Positions 8,112-16,925 of a stretch of 64,000 nucleotides of DNA are shown here, in pieces. Origin of the DNA: Methanobacterium sp. Its GTDB lineage: Archaea > Methanobacteriota > Methanobacteria > Methanobacteriales > Methanobacteriaceae. Where the stretch lies: the NCBI GenBank assembly GCA_018263005.1, contig JADFDH010000001.1:62001-126000 (forward strand). The letters run 5' to 3'. Position 1 is the first letter of the stretch, and every line of letters starts with the position of its first letter. The position numbers and the translations under genes were made by a program. A model generated the notes under the pieces. That model worked only from the letters and a program-made list of their open reading frames with translations, made no database searches and had not been told where the DNA came from.

Positions 8112-8225
8112 ACTGTTATTCCTCTTTTTATGTGTTAGTCAATAATTTGATATTTATACAAATAAAAGATTATTAAATTAAGATAAAAAAATTATAAATA
8201 AATCAAAAAAAAATCATGTGATAAT

Positions 8226-8693
8226 ATGGAAATAACTGAAAAAAGGATAAAAGAAGAACGAGTCGCATATATACCCCATATGGGTAGTTATGATAAAATC
8301 CCAGAATTAATAGCTGAAGTTGGCCAGTGGCTCGCTGATAAAGGCTTTAAAATGACTGGACTTATATATGGAACTTATTTCAACACACCAGAACAGGTGA
8401 GTGAGGATAAGTTACAATACGAGATTGGTTTTGGATTTGAAGGGAAGATAACCACTATGCAAGAAGGAAAAATCGGTATAAAAGAAATACCAGAACACAC
8501 AGTGCTGGCTGCCATGCACAGAGGACCTTATACAGAAGTAGGACCAGTAATACATGCTGTAGTAGATTATGCGATGAAAAAAGGATATGATATAGTAGGA
8601 CCCATCAGCGAAGCCTATTTAAACAGTCCCCTGGAGACACCAGAGGAAGAATTACTAACTGAAGTAAGGATACCGGTTATTAAAATAAAATGA
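8226..8693 (+). CDS. GyrI-like small-molecule-binding protein
   Basis: A 155-residue protein made of the SHS2-type repeat pair of the GyrI/AraC-effector-binding fold. Visible are ERVAYIPHMGSYDKIPELIAEVGQWL in the first half, and TVLAAMHRGPYTEVGPVIHAVVDYA followed by SEAYLNSP and an LLTEVRIPV strand in the second. This is the ligand-binding fold of BmrR and Rob, here without a DNA-binding domain. It is closely like the N-terminal half of the fusion protein at 34270, which also has the HRGPY/HQGPY and AYLNS segments. Ligand unknown. Confidence 0.8.
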   Translation: MEITEKRIKEERVAYIPHMGSYDKIPELIAEVGQWLADKGFKMTGLIYGTYFNTPEQVSEDKLQYEIGFGFEGKITTMQEGKIGIKEIPEHTVLAAMHRGPYTEVGPVIHAVVDYAMKKGYDIVGPISEAYLNSPLETPEEELLTEVRIPVIKIK

Positions 8694-8750
8694 ATTAGAT
8701 TAGTTTAATTTGGAATGGCAAATTTAATCTCTATAAAATAAATTGATCAA

Positions 8751-9442
8751 ATGAAAAAGCAACAAAATAGCACCCCTCACAGATCAGATGAATACGATGC
8801 TCAAATACAGGATATTATCCCATATTATACGAATTTCAATAATGAAATCATTGAATTTCTTAAATCACAATCAAATGAACCAAAAGTTTGGTTGGATACT
8901 GGCTGTGGAACAGGAACGCTAATAAAAAAGGCAATAAAAGTTTTTACCAGCACAAAATTCTTACTGATGGATCCTTCAAAGGAGATGATGGATCAGGCCC
9001 AGAAAAAATTAAGATATTTAGATGAAGAGAGAATAGTATTCCTGTACCAGTAGCCACCCAAGATTTCCCCGGAAAACTGGATGAAAAACCAGATATTATC
9101 ACTGCCATACAGTGCCATCATTACCTCAAACCTTCAGATAGGATAAAAGCCATAAGGGCATGTTACAATCTATTAGAAGAGAATGGAACGTTCATTACAT
9201 TTGAAAATATAAGATCATTTACCAATGAAGGAATAAGGGTTTTCAAACGATATTGGGGTGATTTTCAGTTGAAAAGGGGAAGAGATGATCAGATAGTTGA
9301 TGATCATTTGGAAAGATTCGACGTGGAGTATTTCCCCATCAATATAGAAGAACATCTTGAACTACTTAGAAAAGCAGGTTTTCGTGTGGTAGAGTTATTC
9401 TGGGTCTCGTATATGCAGGCTGGATTTTACTGTAAGAAATAA
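8751..9442 (+). pseudogene. class I SAM methyltransferase, frameshifted
   Basis: The first 100 codons carry motif I (VWLDTGCGTGTL) and motif II (FLLMDPSKEMM) of a class I methyltransferase and end at a TAG at 9051-9053. The other frame continues at once from about 9042 with PVATQDFPGKLD, then motif IV-like DIITAIQCHHYL, LLEENGTFITFEN and the C-terminal strands to a TAA at 9440-9442. Loss of one base near 9036-9042 explains the break; total length is 692, which is 3n+2. An undamaged gene would encode about 230 residues. A base-calling error is possible. Confidence 0.75.
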
Positions 9443-9568
9443 ATTAACAAAAAAAAATTAATTTAATCTCTTTCTCATTAAAAAGGGATAAAATAGTTAT
9501 GTATCTAGTTTAAACAAAATTGTATCAATTGGACTAATTAATAAATAACAATTTTCATGTCCTGTTCA

Positions 9569-10708
9569 TTATTTTTGATATTTTTCTACGATTTCCGTAA
9601 AAGCATTGATAATATAGTCCACCTGCTCCTGGCTGAAGCCGTAGGTACTGCATTTAAACCATTTGGTCTGTCCCCTTTTAATACCTACGATATTCCTATT
9701 TTTAAGTTCTTCATAGAGGAAAAAACCACGTCGGGGATGTTTACTTGCTATATCATCGAAGATTGGTGTTTCGAATCTTACCAGGTCATGTTCTTTAGGT
9801 TTAACCCCTAACTGTTTAATACCGCCAAATTCTTCCATTTTTTTTACAAATTCTCTAGTTTTATTTAACTCCTGATCCCAATTTTCCACCCTATCTATCA
9901 CATGGGGAAGTGAGGCCATTAAAGTGGCCACTGGGGCTCCTCGGCTGGTACATCCTAACATTTCTATTTCCTTAACCGCGTGTCTTTTAGACTTCTTAAG
10001 AACTTGATCAGCGTATTCATCCTTTAAACCAAGCACACCTACTGGACCGGATGCTGCCATACTTTTATGACCACTACCCACGACAAAATCAGCATTAAGG
10101 GCTTTTGCATTTATTGGAAGACGTCCCATGGAGTAAGCACAGTTTAGCAGTAAGGGAATGCCGTGATCATGGGCAATTTTCCCCACGGCACGAGCATCAG
10201 TTAAATTACCGTAATCTCCATCAACATGGGTGAGTAACACCAAACTTATATCTGCACCTTTATCTAACTGGACATCCAGCACTTCTTTGAAACCATCGGG
10301 TTTGATACGATATTCCGGATAACCATCATTAGATACTTCCACTATATTCACCTGGTTACGCTCAGCCGCCAGGTGTGTGGTGTAATGAGCATTACCATCA
10401 ACTACAATATTATCTCCTGGTTGGCACATGGCATGCATAACTGCAAATTTACCCTCCCGGGCCCCATGAACGGTGCGAGCATGATCAACACCAATGAAAC
10501 TGGCCAGATCATCTAGAAAATGATTAATACCTGGTTTGGAGATCTTATCCAACCTCCCGGCACAGTAATCGCAGATGCTGTAACCGTCTGAAAATTCAAT
10601 AAGGGCTTTTCTAGATTCCTTGGGTAATAAACCTCCTCTTTGAAGTGGGTTTAAATTTAAGTTATTTTTTTCACTGGTTCTTTTAAGTCCGTAATCCTGA
10701 CATTCCAT
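9569..10708 (-). CDS. pscS: O-phosphoseryl-tRNA(Cys):Cys-tRNA synthase
   Basis: A 379-residue PLP enzyme that converts Sep-tRNA(Cys) to Cys-tRNA(Cys), the route by which methanogens lacking canonical cysteinyl-tRNA synthetase charge tRNA-Cys and make cysteine. Family marks are visible: the NLNPLQRGGLLPKESRKALI start, the DGYSICDYCAGRLD segment with its catalytic cysteines, GVDHARTVHGAREGK, and GSGHKSMAASGPVG with the PLP lysine. GTGATGG precedes the ATG. The partner SepRS and SepCysE are not in this window. Confidence 0.93.
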   Translation of the reverse strand: MECQDYGLKRTSEKNNLNLNPLQRGGLLPKESRKALIEFSDGYSICDYCAGRLDKISKPGINHFLDDLASFIGVDHARTVHGAREGKFAVMHAMCQPGDNIVVDGNAHYTTHLAAERNQVNIVEVSNDGYPEYRIKPDGFKEVLDVQLDKGADISLVLLTHVDGDYGNLTDARAVGKIAHDHGIPLLLNCAYSMGRLPINAKALNADFVVGSGHKSMAASGPVGVLGLKDEYADQVLKKSKRHAVKEIEMLGCTSRGAPVATLMASLPHVIDRVENWDQELNKTREFVKKMEEFGGIKQLGVKPKEHDLVRFETPIFDDIASKHPRRGFFLYEELKNRNIVGIKRGQTKWFKCSTYGFSQEQVDYIINAFTEIVEKYQK

Positions 10709-10739
10709 AATCCATCACTCATGATTAATTATTTTTAAA

Positions 10740-11867
10740 TTAGTAGGGATCCCATTTTTTTATTGTTGTGTATTGGGGTGGTGGTCCTTGTTGGTATTTT
10801 TGGTGTAGTTTTCCCCAGTTTGTTTTTTGGAATTGTTTTATTTTCTTTTTCCCGGTGGTGGGGTACCATATTTTGTCATGGTAGAATTCTGAGGCGAAGA
10901 TGAATGTTTTAAAGAGGGGTGAGTTGAACAGTAGTTGGTGTAGTGGTTTGATGTTCATGGTTTTTTTTCTGAGGTGCTGATCCCAGGTTATCACTGGGCT
11001 TTTTTTAGTCTGGAAGTGGAAGTTGAGTTTGTTAAATTCTTTTTTATCTATTCCTACTATGTCTATCTGTTCGGTGTCTCCTATTCCTAATCCTTTTTCA
11101 TGGGCTAGTTTTATATATTCGATTTCTAGTGGTTGGAAGCCCATTATTTTAGCGGCTGTTGCGTCGATGGCTACCTGGTCTGTACTGGCCAGTATTATGT
11201 TTCCCAAGTAGGGGTTCATGGTTCGTGGTCCGGCACCATCTCCGCATACGCATCCGTCCATTACTGCGAATATGTTGTGGTGTATTTCTTGTTGGATGGT
11301 TAGTAGGTCTACTAGTACTTGGTGTATTTTTTTATGGGCATGGTGCCGGTATTTGGGTATCAGTCCACCGAAGGCGTTTTTCATTGCTCCGGTGGTGGTG
11401 GTGTGTCCATGGGTTTTCACTGTGGGGAAGTGGATTATGTTGGTGTTTTTGAACATTTGGGGTATTTGTATTTGGCCGAATATTTCATGCATGGCCAGCA
11501 TATTGTTTTTTGGTTGATATTGTGTCCATTCTACGTTGGTGAGTGGTTCGAAGTCTACTTGGTAATTTTTTAGTAGGGGTAGCCATTTGTTCTGATGCGC
11601 TCCTTTCCAGGGGTGGGTGACTACTGTTTGGTTTTCCACAGCCACAACATCCTGGTATTCATCTTCTTCCAGTGTTTTAAGCACGCCTTCCAGTTGCCAG
11701 GGTGGTGTGGAGCAGGCGGGATAATATTGTGTCCAGGAGAGGTTTAGTTTTAGTATGGTTTTTTGTTTTTTGGGTAGGATTTTTTCATATTCGGTTAGGT
11801 GCATCAGTTTTTTATAGTCCTGGATGACTGTTTCTGGGGATGTTTTTAGTACTGCTACCAGGGACAT
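10740..11867 (-). CDS. DUF362 domain protein
   Basis: A 375-residue protein of the DUF362 (COG2006) family. Recognisable are KTHGHTTTTGAMKNAFGGL, the VMDGCVCGDGAGPR motif and the IILASTDQVAIDATAAKIMG stretch. Many family members carry a ferredoxin domain at the C-terminus; this one does not, and ends instead in a basic, Gln/Pro-rich tail. Function of the family is unknown, with a redox or Fe-S role often suggested. The coding strand is very poor in T and rich in A and C, unlike the flanking pscS gene. Confidence 0.8.
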   Translation of the reverse strand: MSLVAVLKTSPETVIQDYKKLMHLTEYEKILPKKQKTILKLNLSWTQYYPACSTPPWQLEGVLKTLEEDEYQDVVAVENQTVVTHPWKGAHQNKWLPLLKNYQVDFEPLTNVEWTQYQPKNNMLAMHEIFGQIQIPQMFKNTNIIHFPTVKTHGHTTTTGAMKNAFGGLIPKYRHHAHKKIHQVLVDLLTIQQEIHHNIFAVMDGCVCGDGAGPRTMNPYLGNIILASTDQVAIDATAAKIMGFQPLEIEYIKLAHEKGLGIGDTEQIDIVGIDKKEFNKLNFHFQTKKSPVITWDQHLRKKTMNIKPLHQLLFNSPLFKTFIFASEFYHDKIWYPTTGKKKIKQFQKTNWGKLHQKYQQGPPPQYTTIKKWDPY

Positions 11868-11949
11868 GCTTGTTTTTCCTCAAATAAATTTATTAAATAA
11901 AAATATCTGGTTTTTTTAGAACCTTTTGATTGGTCTTCAATGATCTATT

Positions 11950-12876
11950 TTATTTTTTGGTTATTATGGTTTTGTTGAATGTTATATATATTAGGAATCC
12001 TAGGATTGCTCCGTACCATAGGGTTGCGAATCTCATGATGATGGCGGCTCCTACGGCTATGGTGGATGATAGGCCGAATATTACTAATAATCCTGATAGG
12101 GTGGCTTCGGCTACTCCTAATCCGCCGGGTATTAGGCTTACTGCCCCGGCGAGTGAAGCGAAGCTGAATACGAAGGTGGATAATACTATGCCTATGTTTT
12201 CACCGAATCCGTAGATTACTAGGAAGATGGCCAGGCATTCTGTGAACCAGGCTACGACGCTTATGATTGAGTTTCCCAGGAGATATTTCCAGTTGAGGCT
12301 TTTTTGGAAGTTTAGGTGCGTTTCTTTAATGTTGCTGGAGTATTTGCCGGTTCTTTTTTCTAAGATGCTCATGAGTTTTTGGCTTATTTTTTCTGATTTG
12401 ATGACCAGGATGAAGATGCTGAATAGTACTATTACTATTAGTAGGATGTTCACTCCGCTTTTGTAGTAGAAAATTCCCAATAATGATAGTATGATCAGGC
12501 CGATGACATCGGTTATTCGGTCAACGATTACTACAGGTATGGTTTTACTCAGACTTTCACCGTTTATCTCTTTTATTAACCATCCTTTCCAGATCTCACC
12601 TGCCTTGGCGGGTGTGATGATCATGGACAGTCCACTGAAGAATACGAATAGATTTTCTTTAAGGGGCAGGTGAACATCCACATTTCGGAGGAAGAAGTTC
12701 CATTTTATGAATCTTATGAAATAGCCCAGGGTGACCAGTAACAGTATCACAGGTAAGTATATCCAGTTAAACTTCTCCAGTGCAACTAATAAATCGCTGA
12801 AGTTGGCATAAACACCCATAAACAAGTATACTACCACTGCGAAGAGTATTATCAACCATAACCTGTTTTTCGCCAT
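11950..12876 (-). CDS. flippase-like membrane protein, LPG synthase TM (UPF0104) family
   Basis: A 308-residue membrane protein with seven to eight helices. Typical features are the FIRFIKWNFFLRNV segment after helix two, SGLSMIITPAKAGEIWKGWLI (the conserved P-x-K-x-G-E region) and SLIPGGLGVAEATLSGLL near the C-terminus. Family members are found with genes for prenyl-lipid and glycan handling and may move lipids; no direct activity is known for archaeal members. It overlaps the PHP gene by 25 bases, and UbiA is just upstream, so the three probably act together on a prenyl-linked compound. Confidence 0.82.
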   Translation of the reverse strand: MAKNRLWLIILFAVVVYLFMGVYANFSDLLVALEKFNWIYLPVILLLVTLGYFIRFIKWNFFLRNVDVHLPLKENLFVFFSGLSMIITPAKAGEIWKGWLIKEINGESLSKTIPVVIVDRITDVIGLIILSLLGIFYYKSGVNILLIVIVLFSIFILVIKSEKISQKLMSILEKRTGKYSSNIKETHLNFQKSLNWKYLLGNSIISVVAWFTECLAIFLVIYGFGENIGIVLSTFVFSFASLAGAVSLIPGGLGVAEATLSGLLVIFGLSSTIAVGAAIIMRFATLWYGAILGFLIYITFNKTIITKK

Positions 12877-13508
12877 ATCTTCAACACCTTAGTCAAACCC
12901 AAATTAATAATATTAGATTTTTCACCGAAAAAAGTCATATTTCCTTGTAATAACAACTCTCTTAGTTCCTCTAAATGGTCAATAACCATATCAGTCTTTA
13001 TTCCTGCTTTTCCAATTTCACCTGCAAAATGAGCATCACTACCTGCGCTGATCTGCAAATTATTGGTTACAGCAAAATCCCAAGCTTTATGATTAAACTT
13101 CTCCAGAAGACATCTGGAGTTATAAACCTCCACACAATCCACTGAAGGTACATCTTCCTCTGTTGGCATAATACCGTTACGCCTTATCGCATCGAATGGA
13201 TGCGGGAGAATAACCACCCCATTTTGGTCCCTTATCTCCTGAACAACCTCCATGAAAACATCCGATTTAATCTCTTCATCTAAAAAAAGTCCAATCACTT
13301 CACCACGGTCAGTTGAAATCTCAGATCCTACAATAACCTGTATATTGTCTTTTTGGTACTTAAGAGTTTTTAATCCTCCCTTTATTGTATTATGATCAGT
13401 TATGGCTAAACCGTTAAGCCCTATCTTGCAAGCTTTCTTAACTATGGATTTAGGTTCCAAGTAGCCGTCTTTTGAATATTTTGAATGAACATGCAGGTCA
13501 TATTTCAA
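12852..13508 (-). CDS. PHP domain metal-dependent phosphoesterase
   Basis: A 218-residue PHP-fold protein. The metal ligands are visible: DLHVHSKYSKDG at residues 4-15, ITDHNTIKG at about 37-45, an EISTDRGEVIG strand, ILPHPFD, and a late SAGSDAHF motif. Such enzymes hydrolyse phosphate esters with a trinuclear metal site. It starts with TTG after GGGGGT. Placement between UbiA and a flippase-like gene suggests a phosphorylated prenyl or sugar substrate, which is inference. Confidence 0.85.
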   Translation of the reverse strand: MKYDLHVHSKYSKDGYLEPKSIVKKACKIGLNGLAITDHNTIKGGLKTLKYQKDNIQVIVGSEISTDRGEVIGLFLDEEIKSDVFMEVVQEIRDQNGVVILPHPFDAIRRNGIMPTEEDVPSVDCVEVYNSRCLLEKFNHKAWDFAVTNNLQISAGSDAHFAGEIGKAGIKTDMVIDHLEELRELLLQGNMTFFGEKSNIINLGLTKVLKIWRKTGYG

Positions 13509-13523
13509 TTTACATACCCCCTA

Positions 13524-14405
13524 TTAGATAAAAATAGATAAACTTCCTAAATCTGCCTTGAAGTACAATACACAGATAACTATCAGTGTCCATAGGATTA
13601 TGCTCGCAAGCATTCCTTTGTCTTTAAATAACATCTCTGGTTCGCCGCCTACTTTTTCGGAGTGTATAAGGTACAGGTATCTAAAAATTCCGTAGAAAGC
13701 GAAGGGAATGGTTAACATTATTAATATATTACTGGAAAAGAAAGTGTAAAGGGAATAGGACATTATCAGGGTGCTGGTGGTGATTATGATCATCTGATCC
13801 AGGATATTGGTTGAGTATCCATCCAGACTTTGCCGATGTTTTTGGGCTTGATCTCCCAGTAATAATAATTCATGCCTTCTTTTACCCAGTGCTAAAAACA
13901 GAGCTAATAAAAAGGTGCAGATAATCAGCCAGGGAGAAACTAGAACACTTATGGCCAGAGCCCCAGCTATAGCCCTCATAACAAAGCCCGTGGAGATGGT
14001 TAGAATATCAACAATGATGTAATTCTTTAAAAAAAGTGAATAAACCATCATTAAGATGAAGAATGCCGTTGTTATGGCGAAAAAAGATAAATTAATATTA
14101 TAAGACCAGAATAAGGATAATATGACAAATAGGATTGCAAATAAGATAGCCGAGCTTGTTTTAAGAGAACCTGATGCTATGGGTCTTTTACTCTTTTTAG
14201 GATGTTTCCTATCCTTCCCAATATCTAAAACATCATTTATAAGATAAATACTACCAGAAATAAGGCAGAATATTATAAAAGCAGATATAACGGTTATCCA
14301 TAAATTAATATTTAATAAGTTTAAGGAAAATGCGATGCCAATGAATATGACCAGGTTTTTATACCACTGTTTAGGTCGCATGGAAATGAGAATTTCTTTT
14401 AACAT
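13524..14405 (-). CDS. UbiA family prenyltransferase, polyprenyl-phosphate phosphoribosyltransferase-like
   Basis: A 293-residue membrane protein with about eight to nine helices. MRPKQWYKNLVIFIG at the N-terminus and NDVLDIGKDRKHPKKSKRPIASG, which contains the first Asp-rich motif, match the group that includes decaprenyl-phosphate phosphoribosyltransferase and its archaeal homologues. It likely transfers a sugar phosphate to a polyprenyl phosphate, or a prenyl group to an aromatic acceptor; the first is favoured by the HPKKSKRPIASG pattern. It heads a three-gene minus-strand run with the PHP and flippase-like genes. Confidence 0.8.
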   Translation of the reverse strand: MLKEILISMRPKQWYKNLVIFIGIAFSLNLLNINLWITVISAFIIFCLISGSIYLINDVLDIGKDRKHPKKSKRPIASGSLKTSSAILFAILFVILSLFWSYNINLSFFAITTAFFILMMVYSLFLKNYIIVDILTISTGFVMRAIAGALAISVLVSPWLIICTFLLALFLALGKRRHELLLLGDQAQKHRQSLDGYSTNILDQMIIITTSTLIMSYSLYTFFSSNILIMLTIPFAFYGIFRYLYLIHSEKVGGEPEMLFKDKGMLASIILWTLIVICVLYFKADLGSLSIFI

Positions 14406-14546
14406 TTAATCACTTTAATGATTTAGAATCATCCATATTTATATATAAAAGGTTTATTAAGAAATAATCTGGAAATTAGGTAGAAAAAAAGATGTTTTTT
14501 ATCTTAAAAAAAAAGAAGTAGGAATAAAGAATTTATTTAATTTCTC

Positions 14547-15566
14547 TTATCCAATTATGCCCATGTTCTTATTAGTTTTAGCTATGGATTTATCTGCTTC
14601 AGATTCCAACTCCAGCATGGCCCTGATGACATCCACGTTTTCTGGTACCACATCAGACTCCTGGTGTATGGCTTGCATGTAGAAGAGTTCATTATCCACG
14701 ATATTAAGGGATTCTTTCCAAACCGCAATCTCGAATAGATCACCTCGAGGCCTTCCAATATCACGTGCATATTCCATAACCTGTGCAGTTGAGCCCATTC
14801 CCTTTTCAGCTTCTAAAATAAGCACTCTTGAGGTATTTTCCAGTTTATCTATAATATCCTCTACTTGAACTGATTTATCAAGCTCCACCATGAGGTTGTG
14901 CTGGTGCATGATGGTTGTGGGAACCAGTAAAGCCATGGTGGTAATATTCAGACCATACATCACTGTTTGAACATCAGGTCCGTGGTGTGAAGGCACAGTG
15001 GGTGGATTAGGCACTATAGCATTTATAGGTCCGGATTTAATCTGTCCGGGGTCTGCTCCACGTCTGACCATAACTGCCCGGACTTTCTTCACACCAGCCA
15101 GGTCATCTATGGGTTTTAAAGTCCTGCATAGTCCGGTGGTGTTACAGGAAACTACCCGAACATAATCTGCACCTACAGAATCATCAAAATTGGCGAAGGA
15201 GTTGAAGGATTTACCGATCTGCTCATGTTTTTCACCACCCTGAAATACGGCTTTAATTCCCTTTTTCTCGTAAATATTATCTTTATTTTTAGCGCCTATT
15301 CCTCCAGGAGTGCAGTCTACTATGATGTCCAGCTGGTCGTATAGTTCATCAATGGTTCCGGATATTTCGATACCTGCTTCCTTAAACAATCCCTCTCTTT
15401 CAGGCGCGCTAATATATAAATCATAACCTTTTTCAACTGCCATTTTGGCTTCGAAATCTGGAGTTCGCTTGGTAACCCCTACAATTTTCATATCATCCTG
15501 GCAGGCTACGGCATCTGCCACTCTTTTACCTATAGTTCCATATCCATTAATTCCAACCGATTTCAT
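14547..15566 (-). CDS. gap: glyceraldehyde-3-phosphate dehydrogenase, archaeal type II
   Basis: A 339-residue phosphorylating GAPDH acting in gluconeogenesis. The NAD(P)-binding start VGINGYGTIGKRVADAV and the catalytic cysteine in VVSCNTTGLCRTL at about residues 136-148 are clear. The ATG at 15566 has GGAGG six bases upstream; an in-frame upstream ATG at 15629 would add residues that do not fit the family. The following upstream genes top6A and top6B lie on the same strand; this order resembles that remembered from Methanothermobacter. Confidence 0.95.
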   Translation of the reverse strand: MKSVGINGYGTIGKRVADAVACQDDMKIVGVTKRTPDFEAKMAVEKGYDLYISAPEREGLFKEAGIEISGTIDELYDQLDIIVDCTPGGIGAKNKDNIYEKKGIKAVFQGGEKHEQIGKSFNSFANFDDSVGADYVRVVSCNTTGLCRTLKPIDDLAGVKKVRAVMVRRGADPGQIKSGPINAIVPNPPTVPSHHGPDVQTVMYGLNITTMALLVPTTIMHQHNLMVELDKSVQVEDIIDKLENTSRVLILEAEKGMGSTAQVMEYARDIGRPRGDLFEIAVWKESLNIVDNELFYMQAIHQESDVVPENVDVIRAMLELESEADKSIAKTNKNMGIIG

Positions 15567-15854
15567 AGTATGCCTCCATTTAAAATATTTTTCCAGATGA
15601 TTCCCTCTAAGGAGATGTTTTTCAATCATAAAAACCCTAATAAGAGGGTATTCATTTAAAAAAGCATCTTCTAATTAATATTATCTATGAAAATATTTTT
15701 AATTCTTGAGATTATAAATTTTATGATTTCATTTTTGATTAATACTAGGATATAAAAAAATCTCAAATGAAAATGGAAAAAATAGACACTTTAAAATAAA
15801 AAAAGAAAGAAATAGGGGATGATCTGTTTAGATCAACCGTTATTAAAGGTGGTT

Positions 15855-16925
15855 TTACATTGCATCCAACTTCTCAGGTAAATAAGTGTCAACCACATAT
15901 TCAAGCCCATATTTAGAGAAGGACTGCTGTTCTGCTTTTTTACCGATTTTCAGCATCTTCTTAATCTCCATCTTCCAGGCTTCATCCCTGTATCTGGGAT
16001 CTTTAAGCAGCTCTTTAAGTCGGAGCACATCGATGTCCTTCAAAGGATCTGTAGGGAGGTCGTAGTTGATGATGTCGCTGGCTGTCACTCCCAAAAATTT
16101 AGCATCGGGAGTGGCCAGATCATGATTTACATGGGCCAGTTTAGCACTTCCCGAGATAATTACCATGGCAATATGGAATCCCCACGGATCTCCGTCATTA
16201 CAGATATAAACTGGAATGTTTAATTCCTGATTAACCCTTCTCAAAAATCTACGGGTTGCACGTGCTGCCTGCCCCTTTAATCCCACAATAAGGCAGTTGA
16301 ATTTTTTATAAGCTTCTTCCTGCACTAATCGGTGGAACATACCCATGGTCTCCACTGCAATCACCCTTTCCACATCATGATCAATGAATTTAACATCATC
16401 TATGGTGGGTGATATGGTGTAACCTGATTTACCTAATCTTAGGGCATTTATTTCTACATCATCTTCCTGCATGATCAGATTACCGTACACTGAGGCCCCG
16501 TCTTCTTCTGGCATTAATCCCAAGTCTTCCCGGGTCATACCTAAGGTAACTTCCAAGTCTTCGCCGACTATATTGGATTCCTGTTGATCACCGAAGTCCA
16601 CATCCCAACCCTCGGAAACATAGTACATCTCCCTGAGAGTGGCTGTTTTACCTCTTCTTATCAAATCTTTGCAAAAGTTAGCTACGTAAACCATCTGGGC
16701 AATTTTTGGAATTTGTTTCACGTTACCCAGACTACGCTGGCCGTAGCGATCACCTAACACATAGTAACGTTTATCATCGTCGTAAATTATATTAGATGTG
16801 CCCCTGGAGGGTACTTTGATCGCAGGGATGTTATTTTGGTTGATTTCATCAATTATCCTCTCTCCAAGGCTTTTAAGTTTATTAATGGTGATGTTTTTTC
16901 TGTCAGTGATGTTTTCTCTACTCAT
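15855..16925 (-). CDS. top6A: DNA topoisomerase VI subunit A
   Basis: A 356-residue Spo11-type subunit that cuts both DNA strands. The catalytic tyrosine lies in TLREMYYVSEGW at about residues 95-106, and the Toprim metal site is seen in VETMG and CNDGDPWGFHI. I chose the ATG at 16925 behind GAGGGTGA; a GTG at 16931 is in frame. It overlaps the end of top6B by 8 bases, so translation is probably coupled and the two subunits are made in equal amounts. Confidence 0.96.
   Translation of the reverse strand: MSRENITDRKNITINKLKSLGERIIDEINQNNIPAIKVPSRGTSNIIYDDDKRYYVLGDRYGQRSLGNVKQIPKIAQMVYVANFCKDLIRRGKTATLREMYYVSEGWDVDFGDQQESNIVGEDLEVTLGMTREDLGLMPEEDGASVYGNLIMQEDDVEINALRLGKSGYTISPTIDDVKFIDHDVERVIAVETMGMFHRLVQEEAYKKFNCLIVGLKGQAARATRRFLRRVNQELNIPVYICNDGDPWGFHIAMVIISGSAKLAHVNHDLATPDAKFLGVTASDIINYDLPTDPLKDIDVLRLKELLKDPRYRDEAWKMEIKKMLKIGKKAEQQSFSKYGLEYVVDTYLPEKLDAM

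Noticed and set aside
9036..9053. Programmed frameshift in the methyltransferase gene
   Set aside because: No slippery heptamer, no strong downstream hairpin and no family precedent; a one-base loss is simpler.
10740..12540. Plus-strand proteins in the G/T-rich tract
   Set aside because: Their translations are Trp/Gly/Val-rich shadows of the minus-strand DUF362 and flippase-like genes, which have clear family motifs.
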